32,527 nt of DNA from Anaerolineaceae bacterium. Its GTDB lineage: Bacteria; Chloroflexota; Anaerolineae; Anaerolineales; Anaerolineaceae. Numbering within the stretch: position 1 is the first letter of the stretch; each line of letters starts with the position of its first letter. Below, piece after piece: positions 24,941-32,106 of the stretch. The stretch covers positions 1 to 32,527 of the forward strand of contig PWSY01000042.1 in NCBI GenBank assembly GCA_003563055.1. The letters run 5' to 3'. Position numbers and translations under genes: made by a program. The notes under the pieces were generated by a model. The model worked only from the letters and a program-made list of their open reading frames with translations. It made no database searches and was not told the DNA's origin.

Positions 24941-25393
24941 TTACTTTTTCAGTTCTTCAGGAAGTTCAGGGATGACCAACTTCATCCCGGTACGCACGTT
25001 TCTTTCATTACCTTTGAGAGCTTCTTTGTTGTGCTCCAGGAGATGCTGCCAGTAAGGAGGGGTGGCACTGCCATAGTATTTTAACGCTACATGGCTCAGG
25101 GTTTCACCCTCTTCAACAACATGTTCTTTGACTTCTTTAGCTTCTTTAGCTGCTTTCGGTTTTCTCGATTCTTCCATTCGTGCTTTGCGTTCTTCCAATG
25201 ATTTCTGTCGTTCAGCAGCCAGGCGTGCTCGGTCTTTAGCTAAAAGGTCTTCGACCTGTTTTTGGAGCTTTTTGACCTTATCTTCTGCGTCTTTAACATT
25301 TGCCCTTTTTGCTTTGGCAGCGGCTGCTGCTTCTTCCCTGGCTTTTGCCAGTTCAGCTTCAAGTTCTGAGATTTTCTTTTTACCACCAAACAT
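24941..25393 (-). CDS. Coiled-coil protein with C-terminal LysM domain, no signal peptide
   Basis: A 150-residue protein. Residues about 6-88 are a strongly charged, Ala/Glu/Lys-rich coiled coil. Residues about 90-141 are a LysM domain (VVEEGETLSHVALKYYGSA, then NRNVRTGMKLVIP-like end, here NERNVRTGMKLVIP). LysM domains usually bind peptidoglycan or chitin, but no export signal is visible, so it resembles the cytoplasmic LysM/BON-type proteins whose role is unclear. AAGGAG precedes the ATG at good spacing. The gene heads a two-gene unit with 24315-24938. Confidence 0.85.
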   Translation of the reverse strand: MFGGKKKISELEAELAKAREEAAAAAKAKRANVKDAEDKVKKLQKQVEDLLAKDRARLAAERQKSLEERKARMEESRKPKAAKEAKEVKEHVVEEGETLSHVALKYYGSATPPYWQHLLEHNKEALKGNERNVRTGMKLVIPELPEELKK

Positions 25394-25448
25394 TGTATAG
25401 TTCTCCTTTCATAAGAGGACATTAAAATATATTAATTTTTATTGTAAT

Positions 25449-25457
25449 AGTATACCA
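25449..25457 (-). promoter_or_regulatory. Possible extended -10 of the LysM gene
   Basis: On the minus strand TGGTATACT (TG-n-TATACT) lies 55 bases before the ATG. It lacks a convincing -35. Confidence 0.35.
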
Positions 25458-25566
25458 TAAAGCATTCCACCCAGACCATAACCTGTCCAGTGTTCAGTTC
25501 ATGGTGTCCAAGATATATTATGGCATTCACAGGATTATAACAAAACCAAAAGATATGATAAAATTG

Positions 25567-25596
25567 TTTACAAAATCAGAAAACATTTGCGATATT
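25567..25596 (+). promoter_or_regulatory. Possible promoter of the DUF4332 gene
   Basis: TTTACA (25567-25572) and GATATT (25591-25596) are separated by 18 bases. The divergent LysM and DUF4332 genes share this 270-base region. Confidence 0.3.
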
Positions 25597-25663
25597 TTTA
25601 ATAGGATATGTTGATTGATGCGGTCAACTAACCACAAAGTATTTCTCACTGAAAGGAGATAAT

Positions 25664-26068
25664 ATGCCAAAATTAGAAAATGTTGAAGGAATTGGACCCG
25701 TTTACGCTGCGCAGTTACGAGAAGCAGGTGTGCGGAGCATCCCCGCACTTTTAAAACAAGGAGCAACACCTCGCGGCCGTCAGGAAATTGCCGAAAAATC
25801 TGGGGTCAGCTCTAAGCGATTATTGACCTGGATTAACCACGCAGACCTGAAGCGGATCAAGGGTGTGGAAAGGCAGTATGCTGAACTGCTGGAAGCAGCT
25901 GGTGTGGACACAGTGGTCGAGTTAGCCCAGAGAAATCCACAAAATTTACACCAAAAAATGCTGGAGACCAACCAGGAGAAACGGCTGGTCCGTCGGCCAC
26001 CAGCCTTGTCAATGGTTGAACGATGGGTGGCACAGGCAAAAGAATTGCCACGCGCCATTCACTATTGA
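25664..26068 (+). CDS. Helix-hairpin-helix protein, DUF4332 family
   Basis: A 134-residue cytoplasmic protein of two similar halves. Each begins with a helix-hairpin-helix: residues 3-25 (LENVEGIGPVYAAQLREAGV) and about 61-83 (LKRIKGVERQYAELLEAAGV). This is the DUF4332 architecture, whose hairpins resemble those that contact DNA non-specifically in repair proteins. AAGGAG lies 5-7 bases before the ATG. The function is unknown; a role in DNA or RNA binding is inferred only from the motif. It is transcribed divergently from the LysM gene. Confidence 0.88.
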   Translation: MPKLENVEGIGPVYAAQLREAGVRSIPALLKQGATPRGRQEIAEKSGVSSKRLLTWINHADLKRIKGVERQYAELLEAAGVDTVVELAQRNPQNLHQKMLETNQEKRLVRRPPALSMVERWVAQAKELPRAIHY

Positions 26069-26421
26069 TGGTATTAAATTTAGCGAACAGCGGCAAAATC
26101 TCTCGAATGGGGCGTGTTTCCAAATTTTAGCACGCCAACAAATCATCAAAATTCCAGAGCATGATGTTATCATGTCTCTGGAACATTGTTTATTGAAACA
26201 CATTCATGGTTTTTTGCAAGATGGGGTCCATTCACCGCACCTCTTTGGTATCAGTGACATATAGATTAGAATAATAATATGACCAAAGATATCCGAGTAA
26301 GATCTAACTTTTCGGCAGGTGAAGGGCCTTCACATAAGCTATGATTGCGGGAGATAAATACTGATTGGGATTTGAGGGTTCTTTTCTTATGATGCGACAA
26401 GAATTGAACATGGAGATAAAT
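26069..26421 (+). other. Gene-free stretch with three inverted repeats
   Basis: No open frame with a ribosome binding site was found. It holds GGCGTG/CACGCC arms at 26111-26116 and 26131-26136, a strong hairpin at 26152-26183, and a 15-base palindrome GTGAAGGGCCTTCAC at 26319-26333. A weak promoter-like pair TTGGTA (26245-26250) and TAGAAT (26267-26272), 16 bases apart, would make the palindrome part of the nitroreductase leader. Confidence 0.45.
26152..26183. repeat. Long hairpin in the gap before the nitroreductase gene
   Basis: TTCCAGAGCATGAT (26152-26165) pairs with ATCATG-T-CTCTGGAA (26169-26183) to give a 14-base-pair stem with one bulged T and a GTT loop. No run of T residues follows on either strand, so a simple terminator is less likely than a structured RNA element or protein site. 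Confidence 0.6.
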
Positions 26422-27000
26422 ATGGATTTGATGAACCTGGTTCAAAAGAGCAGAAGCTATCGTCGTTTTGACGAGCAATACCATATCGAGGGTAAGGTGT
26501 TGCGTGACTTAATCCGATTGGCACAGTTTTCACCAACTGGCAATAACCTCCAGCCTTTAAAATTCTGGTTGAGCAACTCACCTGAGATGAATGAGCTTAT
26601 CTTCCCACATTTAGGTTGGGCAGGTTCACTTAAGGACTGGGACGGGCCTGTTGAAGGCGAGCGCCCAAGTGCTTACGTGATTATTCTGGGTGACACCAAT
26701 ATCAGCGCCAATTTTGGGGTCAACCATGGGATTGCGGCCCAAAGCATCATGCTGGGCGCGGCAGAAAAAGGCCTTGGCGGTTGCATGAATGGTTCTGCGA
26801 AACGAGAGGTACTGCGCAAGGATTTGGGCATTGCCGAGCATTTTGAGGTACTGCTTGTACTGGCATTAGGGAAACCTGCAGAGCAGGTTGTGACTGAGCC
26901 AGTGGGTGAAGATGGCTCGATTAAATATTATCGTGATGAAAATGATGTGCACCATGTTCCCAAGCGCAGTTTGGAGGAACTGATTGTGCATGATGTATGA
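26422..27000 (+). CDS. Nitroreductase-family flavoprotein
   Basis: A 192-residue FMN-dependent oxidoreductase. It starts MDLMNLVQKSRSYRRFDE, the typical RRS/RSxRxF FMN-phosphate contact, with AQFSPTGNNLQPLKFW next. The GIAAQSIMLGAAEKGLGGCM segment and the closing LALGKPAE are further family marks. Members reduce nitro-compounds, quinones or other electron acceptors with NAD(P)H. The ATG at 26422 is chosen because GGAG lies 6-7 bases upstream and the product then matches family length; in-frame ATGs at 26389, 26392 and 26410 would add 4-11 poorly conserved residues. It ends at a strong terminator. The substrate cannot be predicted. Confidence 0.9.
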   Translation: MDLMNLVQKSRSYRRFDEQYHIEGKVLRDLIRLAQFSPTGNNLQPLKFWLSNSPEMNELIFPHLGWAGSLKDWDGPVEGERPSAYVIILGDTNISANFGVNHGIAAQSIMLGAAEKGLGGCMNGSAKREVLRKDLGIAEHFEVLLVLALGKPAEQVVTEPVGEDGSIKYYRDENDVHHVPKRSLEELIVHDV

Positions 27001-27022
27001 AGTTGTTTAGGTTGAAACAATG

Positions 27023-27057
27023 GCCGGAGGGTTTAATACCCTTCGGCTTTATTTTTT
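27023..27057 (+). terminator. Intrinsic terminator of the nitroreductase gene
   Basis: GCCG-G-AGGGT and ACCCT-T-CGGC form a stem around a TTAAT loop, followed by TTTATTTTTT. It overlaps the stop codon of the convergent SIS gene; on the minus strand no T-tract follows. Confidence 0.85.
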
Positions 27058-28108
27058 ACCAGGTCTCGGTGACTTTATTTAGTCCCCTCGGGTTGTCCAC
27101 ATCAAAATCTCGGGTATGTGCCAGGTACATGGCAAATAATTGGGCCGGTACAATGGCGGGGATGGGAGACAGCCACTCTGGAAGACCTGTCGGCAAGGTT
27201 ATCGGTTGGTCGGCCATTTCCAGTAAGCTATACTGATTACTGAACATAATCACTTCTGCATGCCGCTGGCGGACTTTGTCTATCAATAATTGCGCTTCAT
27301 GGACCATTTTCCCATCCGGTGCAATCACAAAGACCGGAAAGCCTCGATCGACAAGCGCAACCGGGCCATGGAGGAAATCAGCACTGGAATAGGGGATGGC
27401 TAGGGTATAGGTTAACTCCTTCATTTTGAGTGAAAACTCAAACGCAGAAGCATAATTAAAACCTCGGGCAATAATTACACAATGCGACATATACCGATAA
27501 CGTTCTGCCAGGTTTTTCACATGTGTTTCATCATCAAAAATTCTCTCAATCTTACTTGGAAGCGCCCGTAAGTCCTGCTGATATTGCTGTGCACCATCAA
27601 GCATCGCCGACAGGATAGCCAATGTGGTCAGCTGGGCGGTATAGGTTTTGGTGGCCGCCAGTGACAGCTCATCTCCGGCCTGCAGATTGAGAATGAATTC
27701 CGCAGCTTTTCCCAGATCGGAATGGGGATTATTGGTAATTGCTGCTGTGAGAGCGCCTTGTTTTTTCCCTTCTGCAACCACGGAAACGATATCAGGGCTC
27801 TTCCCGCTTTGGCTGATCCCAAGAACCAAAGAATCAGACAGGTTGGGCGGCTGGTTGTAGATGGTGAACAGGCTGGACGTTGCCAGGCTGACCACCATTT
27901 GATTGTGCGCGCCTAGAAGATATTGTGCATAACGACCGGCATTATCGCTTGTGCCCCGGGCAGCAATGTAAATGTGTCTGATCTCTCTGGAATGTATTTC
28001 CTCAACAAGGGCTTTGATAGAATTTTGTGAATGGGTGATCAGGTTCTGGATGATTTCTGGTTGCTGGTGAATTTCTTGAAAAAGTTGGGAGTTTGTTATG
28101 GATTGCAT
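27056..28108 (-). CDS. Double-SIS sugar-phosphate isomerase/deaminase (GlmS C-domain or NagB-II like)
   Basis: A 350-residue protein made of two sugar isomerase (SIS) domains without the N-terminal glutaminase domain of GlmS. The first domain shows ARGTSDNAGRYAQYLL and the phosphate-binding SQSGKSPDI; the second shows ARGFNYASAFEFSLKMKELT and SSADFLHGP. The end NPRGLNKVTETW is the typical GlmS/AgaS/NagB-II tail. Relatives deaminate or isomerise amino-sugar phosphates such as glucosamine 6-phosphate. The exact reaction is not decided by the sequence alone. AGGAACC precedes the ATG. It follows the NDPK-like gene by 36 bases and may share its transcript. Confidence 0.88.
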   Translation of the reverse strand: MQSITNSQLFQEIHQQPEIIQNLITHSQNSIKALVEEIHSREIRHIYIAARGTSDNAGRYAQYLLGAHNQMVVSLATSSLFTIYNQPPNLSDSLVLGISQSGKSPDIVSVVAEGKKQGALTAAITNNPHSDLGKAAEFILNLQAGDELSLAATKTYTAQLTTLAILSAMLDGAQQYQQDLRALPSKIERIFDDETHVKNLAERYRYMSHCVIIARGFNYASAFEFSLKMKELTYTLAIPYSSADFLHGPVALVDRGFPVFVIAPDGKMVHEAQLLIDKVRQRHAEVIMFSNQYSLLEMADQPITLPTGLPEWLSPIPAIVPAQLFAMYLAHTRDFDVDNPRGLNKVTETW

Positions 28109-28144
28109 CTGGTTCCTTTTGGTATTTGATGATTAATATTGTGA

Positions 28145-29158
28145 TCAGTTCCCATCCAGCCTTTTTTTGGCTAAGTTGATGGCTGTATCGGTGTTCTGAT
28201 TTTCGGTTTGAGTAAAGAGGTCTTTGTCATTAATGATGGGGTTTTCCAATAATCTTAGTGCTTGATCTTCTGACATACAGGCATTGATGGCTTTTCTAAT
28301 GGCCAAGGGTGGGCTTTTCGCAGGATCCAGGTTCAAAAGCGCGCCAAAGAAGTTGACAACCTCGAAAGCAGCTTCAAAGGGGCCTGCAGATAAATGGACT
28401 CCATTGGTGTTGACACCAACTTTTTCAAGTCCATAATATTGGGGATTGCCATAAAGCATCCCTCGGATCGAGTCGGTTTTTGCGTTCTCTGGGAAGGTGT
28501 CTCCCACAAGGTCGAATTTTAGATCATACCAATCAGTGTTTGTGTGAAGGAGCATCAGCAGAATGCGATGTTCTTCTTTAGTGAAGTGAACAAGCTGCGA
28601 AGGGTGAAAGCCATTGACCAATATAATGGGTACTTCCTGAAAAGTGCATTCTATAAAATAAAAACCGCTGCGTAATTTTTGCGCGCCCTGCCCAAACCAG
28701 AGTTCACCCAGCATATCAAGATTGCTGTTAAATGTGGATAAGAACTCGTGCCCACCAAGGATTTTGTGTTTTCCTGAATCTTTGGTATCAAGAAGTTCAA
28801 AAATCTTCTCGCGTGTATTCTGATCTATCATTGTGGATGCTTTGCGGGAAAGCTGGTTGATGAAGCCATAATGTCGGTTCATGATTTTGAAGCTTTCAAG
28901 AATAGCCCCGGGGACTATGGCTGCGCCACAGACCGTGACATTATGTTCAACAAACTTTTCTTCTATTAGTCTCAGGCTATTTAAAACCTTGCTCTGATCA
29001 TCCACAATTAAGAGTTCAGGTTTAACAAAGAAAACCAGTTCATTTTGCTTCTCGGTTTGCCCGACATCCACTGATTGCACAATCTTTGCTTCCTGTGCAG
29101 ATTTGATGTGGGTGATGAAAGCTTCACTGAATAGATTGATCTCATCCAAGTTTTTCAT
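28145..29158 (-). CDS. Divergent nucleoside-diphosphate-kinase-like protein with large insertion
   Basis: A 337-residue protein I do not match to a named family, but whose two ends fit the nucleoside diphosphate kinase (NDPK) fold. LVFFVKPELL (residues 41-50, K46) matches the NDPK start VMIKPDG, and HYGFINQL (96-103) the HY segment. After an insertion of about 100 residues, TDSIRGMLYG (228-237, R232) matches the GTIRGDFG motif, and N252-G-V-H255-L-S257 matches the catalytic N-x-x-H-G-S of NDPK, with the phosphate-accepting histidine in place. The FEAAFEVVNFFG helix follows as in NDPK. Standard enzymes are about 140-150 residues. ATG has only a weak GAGG site. Substrate and activity are unknown. 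Confidence 0.65.
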   Translation of the reverse strand: MKNLDEINLFSEAFITHIKSAQEAKIVQSVDVGQTEKQNELVFFVKPELLIVDDQSKVLNSLRLIEEKFVEHNVTVCGAAIVPGAILESFKIMNRHYGFINQLSRKASTMIDQNTREKIFELLDTKDSGKHKILGGHEFLSTFNSNLDMLGELWFGQGAQKLRSGFYFIECTFQEVPIILVNGFHPSQLVHFTKEEHRILLMLLHTNTDWYDLKFDLVGDTFPENAKTDSIRGMLYGNPQYYGLEKVGVNTNGVHLSAGPFEAAFEVVNFFGALLNLDPAKSPPLAIRKAINACMSEDQALRLLENPIINDKDLFTQTENQNTDTAINLAKKRLDGN

Positions 29159-29187
29159 AGTAGCCTCGTTTCTTATTATTGATGATA

Positions 29188-29193
29188 ATTATA
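29188..29193 (-). promoter_or_regulatory. Predicted -10 box of the NDPK-like/SIS transcript
   Basis: A perfect TATAAT on the minus strand lies 29 bases before the ATG at 29158 and would leave a leader of about 22 bases. No strong -35 is visible. Confidence 0.35.
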
Positions 29194-29222
29194 CACAGAC
29201 TTTTGTCATTAAAAATAAACGA

Positions 29223-29255
29223 TGTGCTCATCGACTTCGATGAGCACACCTTTTT
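29223..29255. terminator. Strong hairpin terminator after the repeat lipoprotein gene
   Basis: TGTGCTCATCG (29223-29233) and CGATGAGCACA (29238-29248) form a perfect 11-base-pair stem around ACTT. On the minus strand TCGTTTATTTTT follows, suiting the lipoprotein gene; on the plus strand CCTTTTT follows. Confidence 0.8.
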
Positions 29256-29273
29256 GCGAAATTTTTGTAAGAA

Positions 29274-30848
29274 TCAGGGGGTATAACAAATGGCATGCGT
29301 GTGTAGTGTTTTCTCGAGATCAAAAGTATTCCGTGCAAAATTCTGCCAGCCATTATTCAACATTGTGGTGTGATAGATAATTATTCCAATATCTACCGTA
29401 AAGCCACCACCGGTTACATAGCTGCCAGGGGGACAGGATACATCGAGCTGACCGATAACATTGGGTTGAATTATTCCACTGGTATCACTGACCTGTGTGG
29501 TGGCACCGGTGACACCCGCTAAACAGATGGTATAAACTTCAATTTCTGGTTGTTGATTGCCTGAATTGTTTATTTCCATTTGCCACCCATTGCCAGTTCG
29601 AGATGAATTGTAAACCTCAATGGGATCGGTGACACCAATCTTCCATCCACCACCGGTTGCATGGGTGCCATCAGGACAGGCAACCTCCAGACGGGTATTC
29701 CCGTCGGGATTGGCGTCGGTTTGCTGCCTTTCCTGGCTGGTCGTGCCACCGGTGTTGGAAAGACATACAGCGAATACATTGATGATCTGTTCTGAGTCGG
29801 TATTGTTATGACCTTGTACCTGCCAACCATTATCATCTTTTCCAGAGTGCCAGATACGAATATTGTCAGACCCATCAAACCCACCAGAAACAATGATGGC
29901 ACCTGCTGGACATGGTACTGTCAGGCTGCGGCTGCTGTTAGCTGGTATCGTTAGCCGTTCACTGAGCTGTTCGACTGATGGTGGTTGGGGCGTGGATGTG
30001 GGTGTTGGTGTCATTGTGGGTGTTGGTGAGGGTGTGTCCGTTGGGGGTTGTGGTACCACAATGACCAAATGCAGCTCGGGCCCAAAAAGGGTGCCATCTT
30101 CTGCCCGAATTCTCCAGGTAGATGAATAGGTACCAGGCTCCATGGGAGCTATCATATCGATGCTGATATCTGCATTGTTTCCCGCGTTAACCATCGGTAA
30201 GGCTCTGGGCGAACTGGCACCGAGAAGGTCACCATCTATATGAATCAGTTCGTATCCAATCCAATCACAACTACCGTTATTATTCACCCGCCAGATTTTC
30301 GTAAAAACTGATCCTGCGTCGAGTGTGGTGTTGGCCGGGATGGTGACATCTTCAATGAATGCAGCACTGTTTGTACAGATTGCTTCTGCTGTTTGGGTGA
30401 GTTCCAACCCTTCTGGTGTGGCTGTGGCTGTCTCCTCTGGTGTGGGCGGGATATCGACATCGTAGTTAGAAGAAACGACTTCAAGGGTTATGCTGGATGG
30501 GTCAGAATCCTTCCCTTGCAGATCTGTTAAAACCACAGAGATCGTTACGCTTCCTTCTTGAAGAGGTGTCCAAGGTTGATCAGCAGAAAATTCGAGTGGC
30601 GTCCCTTCAGCAGGTGAGTCTGTGTGTATCAGCTCGTTATCAACAAACAGCTTCACTGAACCCACCCCTCGGGATGCAAAAACCGTTGAGGTAATCCGAG
30701 CTTCCTCGTTAATCAAAACAGATTGACCATCTTCATGGCTGGTAATTTCAACCGTGAGATGGGGCTGATAAGGAAAGTGACATCCAGCGAAGAAAAATAA
30801 ACACACTAGACTGGTCATTACGGTCAAGGTTTTCCTCTTAGTTAGCAT
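29274..30848 (-). CDS. Surface lipoprotein: Ig-like domain, NBR1-like domain and three Cys-pair repeats
   Basis: A 524-residue exported lipoprotein. Residues 1-22 are a signal with lipobox FAGC (C23). Residues about 30-125 look like a bacterial Ig-type domain. Residues about 158-265 match the NBR1-like Ig domain (FTKIWRVNNNGSCDWIGYEL and PGTYSSTWRIRAEDGTLFGPEL), common in Anaerolineae surface proteins. A Pro/Thr linker (266-292) leads to three repeats of about 70 residues, each with C-P-x-G, a GG(G)-F/W turn, an N-G-W-Q motif and a closing cysteine: C313/C362, C391/C442, C472/C521. The even spacing (49, 51, 49) suggests one disulfide per repeat. AAGGAG lies 8 bases before the ATG at 30848; an in-frame TTG at 30851 is less likely. 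Probably a carbohydrate- or wall-facing protein; ligand unknown. Confidence 0.85.
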   Translation of the reverse strand: MLTKRKTLTVMTSLVCLFFFAGCHFPYQPHLTVEITSHEDGQSVLINEEARITSTVFASRGVGSVKLFVDNELIHTDSPAEGTPLEFSADQPWTPLQEGSVTISVVLTDLQGKDSDPSSITLEVVSSNYDVDIPPTPEETATATPEGLELTQTAEAICTNSAAFIEDVTIPANTTLDAGSVFTKIWRVNNNGSCDWIGYELIHIDGDLLGASSPRALPMVNAGNNADISIDMIAPMEPGTYSSTWRIRAEDGTLFGPELHLVIVVPQPPTDTPSPTPTMTPTPTSTPQPPSVEQLSERLTIPANSSRSLTVPCPAGAIIVSGGFDGSDNIRIWHSGKDDNGWQVQGHNNTDSEQIINVFAVCLSNTGGTTSQERQQTDANPDGNTRLEVACPDGTHATGGGWKIGVTDPIEVYNSSRTGNGWQMEINNSGNQQPEIEVYTICLAGVTGATTQVSDTSGIIQPNVIGQLDVSCPPGSYVTGGGFTVDIGIIIYHTTMLNNGWQNFARNTFDLEKTLHTHAICYTP

Positions 30849-30929
30849 CAATGTCTCTCCTTATTGACAAAATATTCCTACTATTTTCGTTTTAAAATTT
30901 GCTTATTTTTGTCTTATGAATGATAGAAA

Positions 30930-31412
30930 TTAAAACAGCCCGGGCTGCTTGGAAGTTTTGTCTTCTTGCCAAGCCTCGAGCAGGGTGCCATTTTTAAGGA
31001 TATGAATTACTTTTACACCTGATTCGATCAGTGATTGGGCTACGAAATGCTGACGATGACAATTTGCCGGATCTCCTTCAGCACAAAGCAATGCAGTATT
31101 ATTACGTAGTGAGAGTTGCAGCAAGATCCCTATCGCTTCATCGTATATCTCTTTTGGTGTGCTCCCTTGTTGTTTTGACACGGTATGTATGGTTTGTTTT
31201 TTGCCACCCAGCTTATGGCCCAGGTAGGTATATCGTATCTTGAACGGTTTCAGGATGTCTGAAAGACGCGATTTATTGCTCCAGGGAGCACGTCGACTGT
31301 AAGGGATGCTGCGGATGTCGATAATGTGTGTGATGTTGTTCGCCTGAATTAATGAAATAAACTTCATAAAATTGAGGTTGCTGTGCCCAATAGTATATAT
31401 CGTTTGAGCCAT
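30930..31412 (-). CDS. DUF488 family protein
   Basis: A 160-residue cytoplasmic protein. It starts TIYTIGHSNLNFMKFISLI and has IDIRSIPYSRRAPW and later LLCAEGDPANCHRQ, the conserved blocks of DUF488, with a conserved cysteine pair C-x5-C around residues 115-121. The family is widespread, often near stress or mobile regions, and has no established function. It is transcribed alone. There is no Shine-Dalgarno site; instead a promoter lies directly before the ATG (31418-31447). Confidence 0.88.
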   Translation of the reverse strand: MAQTIYTIGHSNLNFMKFISLIQANNITHIIDIRSIPYSRRAPWSNKSRLSDILKPFKIRYTYLGHKLGGKKQTIHTVSKQQGSTPKEIYDEAIGILLQLSLRNNTALLCAEGDPANCHRQHFVAQSLIESGVKVIHILKNGTLLEAWQEDKTSKQPGLF

Positions 31413-31417
31413 ATCTT

Positions 31418-31447
31418 ATTATATATGAGAAGTATGGTAAAAATCAA
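31418..31447 (-). promoter_or_regulatory. Predicted leaderless promoter of the DUF488 gene
   Basis: On the minus strand TTGATT (31442-31447), an 18-base spacer and a perfect TATAAT (31418-31423) are followed after only 5 bases by the ATG at 31412. No ribosome binding site lies between, so the transcript would begin at or next to the start codon. Confidence 0.5.
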
Positions 31448-31523
31448 CATTTTCAGATTATTCGTTAAAAATAGGTTACAGGAGATTTCCCCTTGATTGA
31501 ACAGCGATTATTTTGATGCTTAA

Positions 31524-31556
31524 ACTCTAAAAAGAAAATGCCCCGGGGCTTTGCTT
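31524..31556 (-). terminator. Possible terminator after the RNase P RNA gene
   Basis: On the minus strand a GC-rich palindrome (GCCCCGGGGC) is followed by ATTTTCTTTTT. The stem has only a small possible loop, so the exact structure is uncertain, but position and U-tract fit the end of the RNA gene. Confidence 0.45.
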
Positions 31557-31561
31557 GGGTG

Positions 31562-31952
31562 AATGCAACCAGGTCGGCCTGTAAGCCGCATTCTGTCTGG
31601 CAGAAAATCCTGCCTGGATGGATATCTATCTGGACTGATGGTTACCCATCAGCTCTAGCGGTCTACCCGGAGATAATTGGGAACCGGGCCAATCCCAACC
31701 CGATTAGGGGCTTCTCTCCTGCTTGACCTTGCACCGCATGGGGGTTACCTGGCCGAGCACATTGCTATACCCGCCGGTGGTCTCTTACACCACCATTTCA
31801 CCCTTACTTTCCTGTTGGGGAAAGCGGTATCCTTTCTGTGGCCCTTGTCCAAACGTTTGCACGCTTCCGGGCGTTACCCGGCATGCTGCCCTGTGGTGTG
31901 CGGACTTTCCTCGGATACAATGTATCCGCATCCATCCAGCCGACCTGGTTGT
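31562..31952 (-). ncRNA. rnpB: RNase P RNA component (bacterial type A-like)
   Basis: The catalytic RNA that trims the 5' leader of pre-tRNAs. Read on the minus strand, the 5' half of the P4 core GAGGAAAGTCCGCAC lies at 31898-31912 and the conserved 3' segment ACAGAATGCGGCTTACAGG, followed by CCGACC, lies at 31572-31596. CAACCAGGTCGGC near the 5' end pairs with GCCGACCTGGTTG near the 3' end, closing the P1/P2 stems. Internal GCAAGGTCAAGCAGGAGAGA and the AGGGTGAAATGGTG segment are further conserved parts. Total length about 390 bases is normal. Exact ends are estimated from the P1 pairing and may be off by a few bases. Short protein frames that cross this region are not genes. Confidence 0.93.
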
Positions 31953-31968
31953 AAATTAATACATTATT

Positions 31969-31974
31969 ATTATA
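31969..31974 (-). promoter_or_regulatory. Probable -10 box of rnpB
   Basis: A perfect TATAAT on the minus strand would start transcription near 31962, about 10 bases before the P1 stem. No clear -35 is present. Confidence 0.4.
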
Positions 31975-32026
31975 CGCCTAATCCATTGGAAAAGTATTAG
32001 TTTTCTTTGCGCAGGATATAACTGAC

Positions 32027-32055
32027 TGGACAAAAATAAAACGCTCGGGTAAAAT
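32027..32055 (+). promoter_or_regulatory. Predicted rpsT promoter
   Basis: TGGACA (32027-32032) and TAAAAT (32050-32055) are exactly 17 bases apart. Transcription would start near 32062, leaving about 45 bases of leader with GGAGGAAAG before the TTG start. Confidence 0.6.
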
Positions 32056-32106
32056 ATTTTCTCGTATGTAAGCGATTAGATGAAGTAAGATATTGGAGGA
32101 AAGACC

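Noticed and set aside
25128-25400. Serine/alanine/leucine-rich plus-strand frame antisense to the LysM gene
   Set aside because: Mirror image of the Ala/Glu/Lys coiled coil; low complexity, no ribosome binding site.
26016-26264. 82-residue frame at the end of and beyond the DUF4332 gene
   Set aside because: Starts inside that gene in another frame, lacks a ribosome binding site and spans two hairpins.
31538-32000. Several plus-strand frames over the RNase P RNA region
   Set aside because: The RNA gene is strongly supported by conserved P4 and 3' segments; the frames are by-products.
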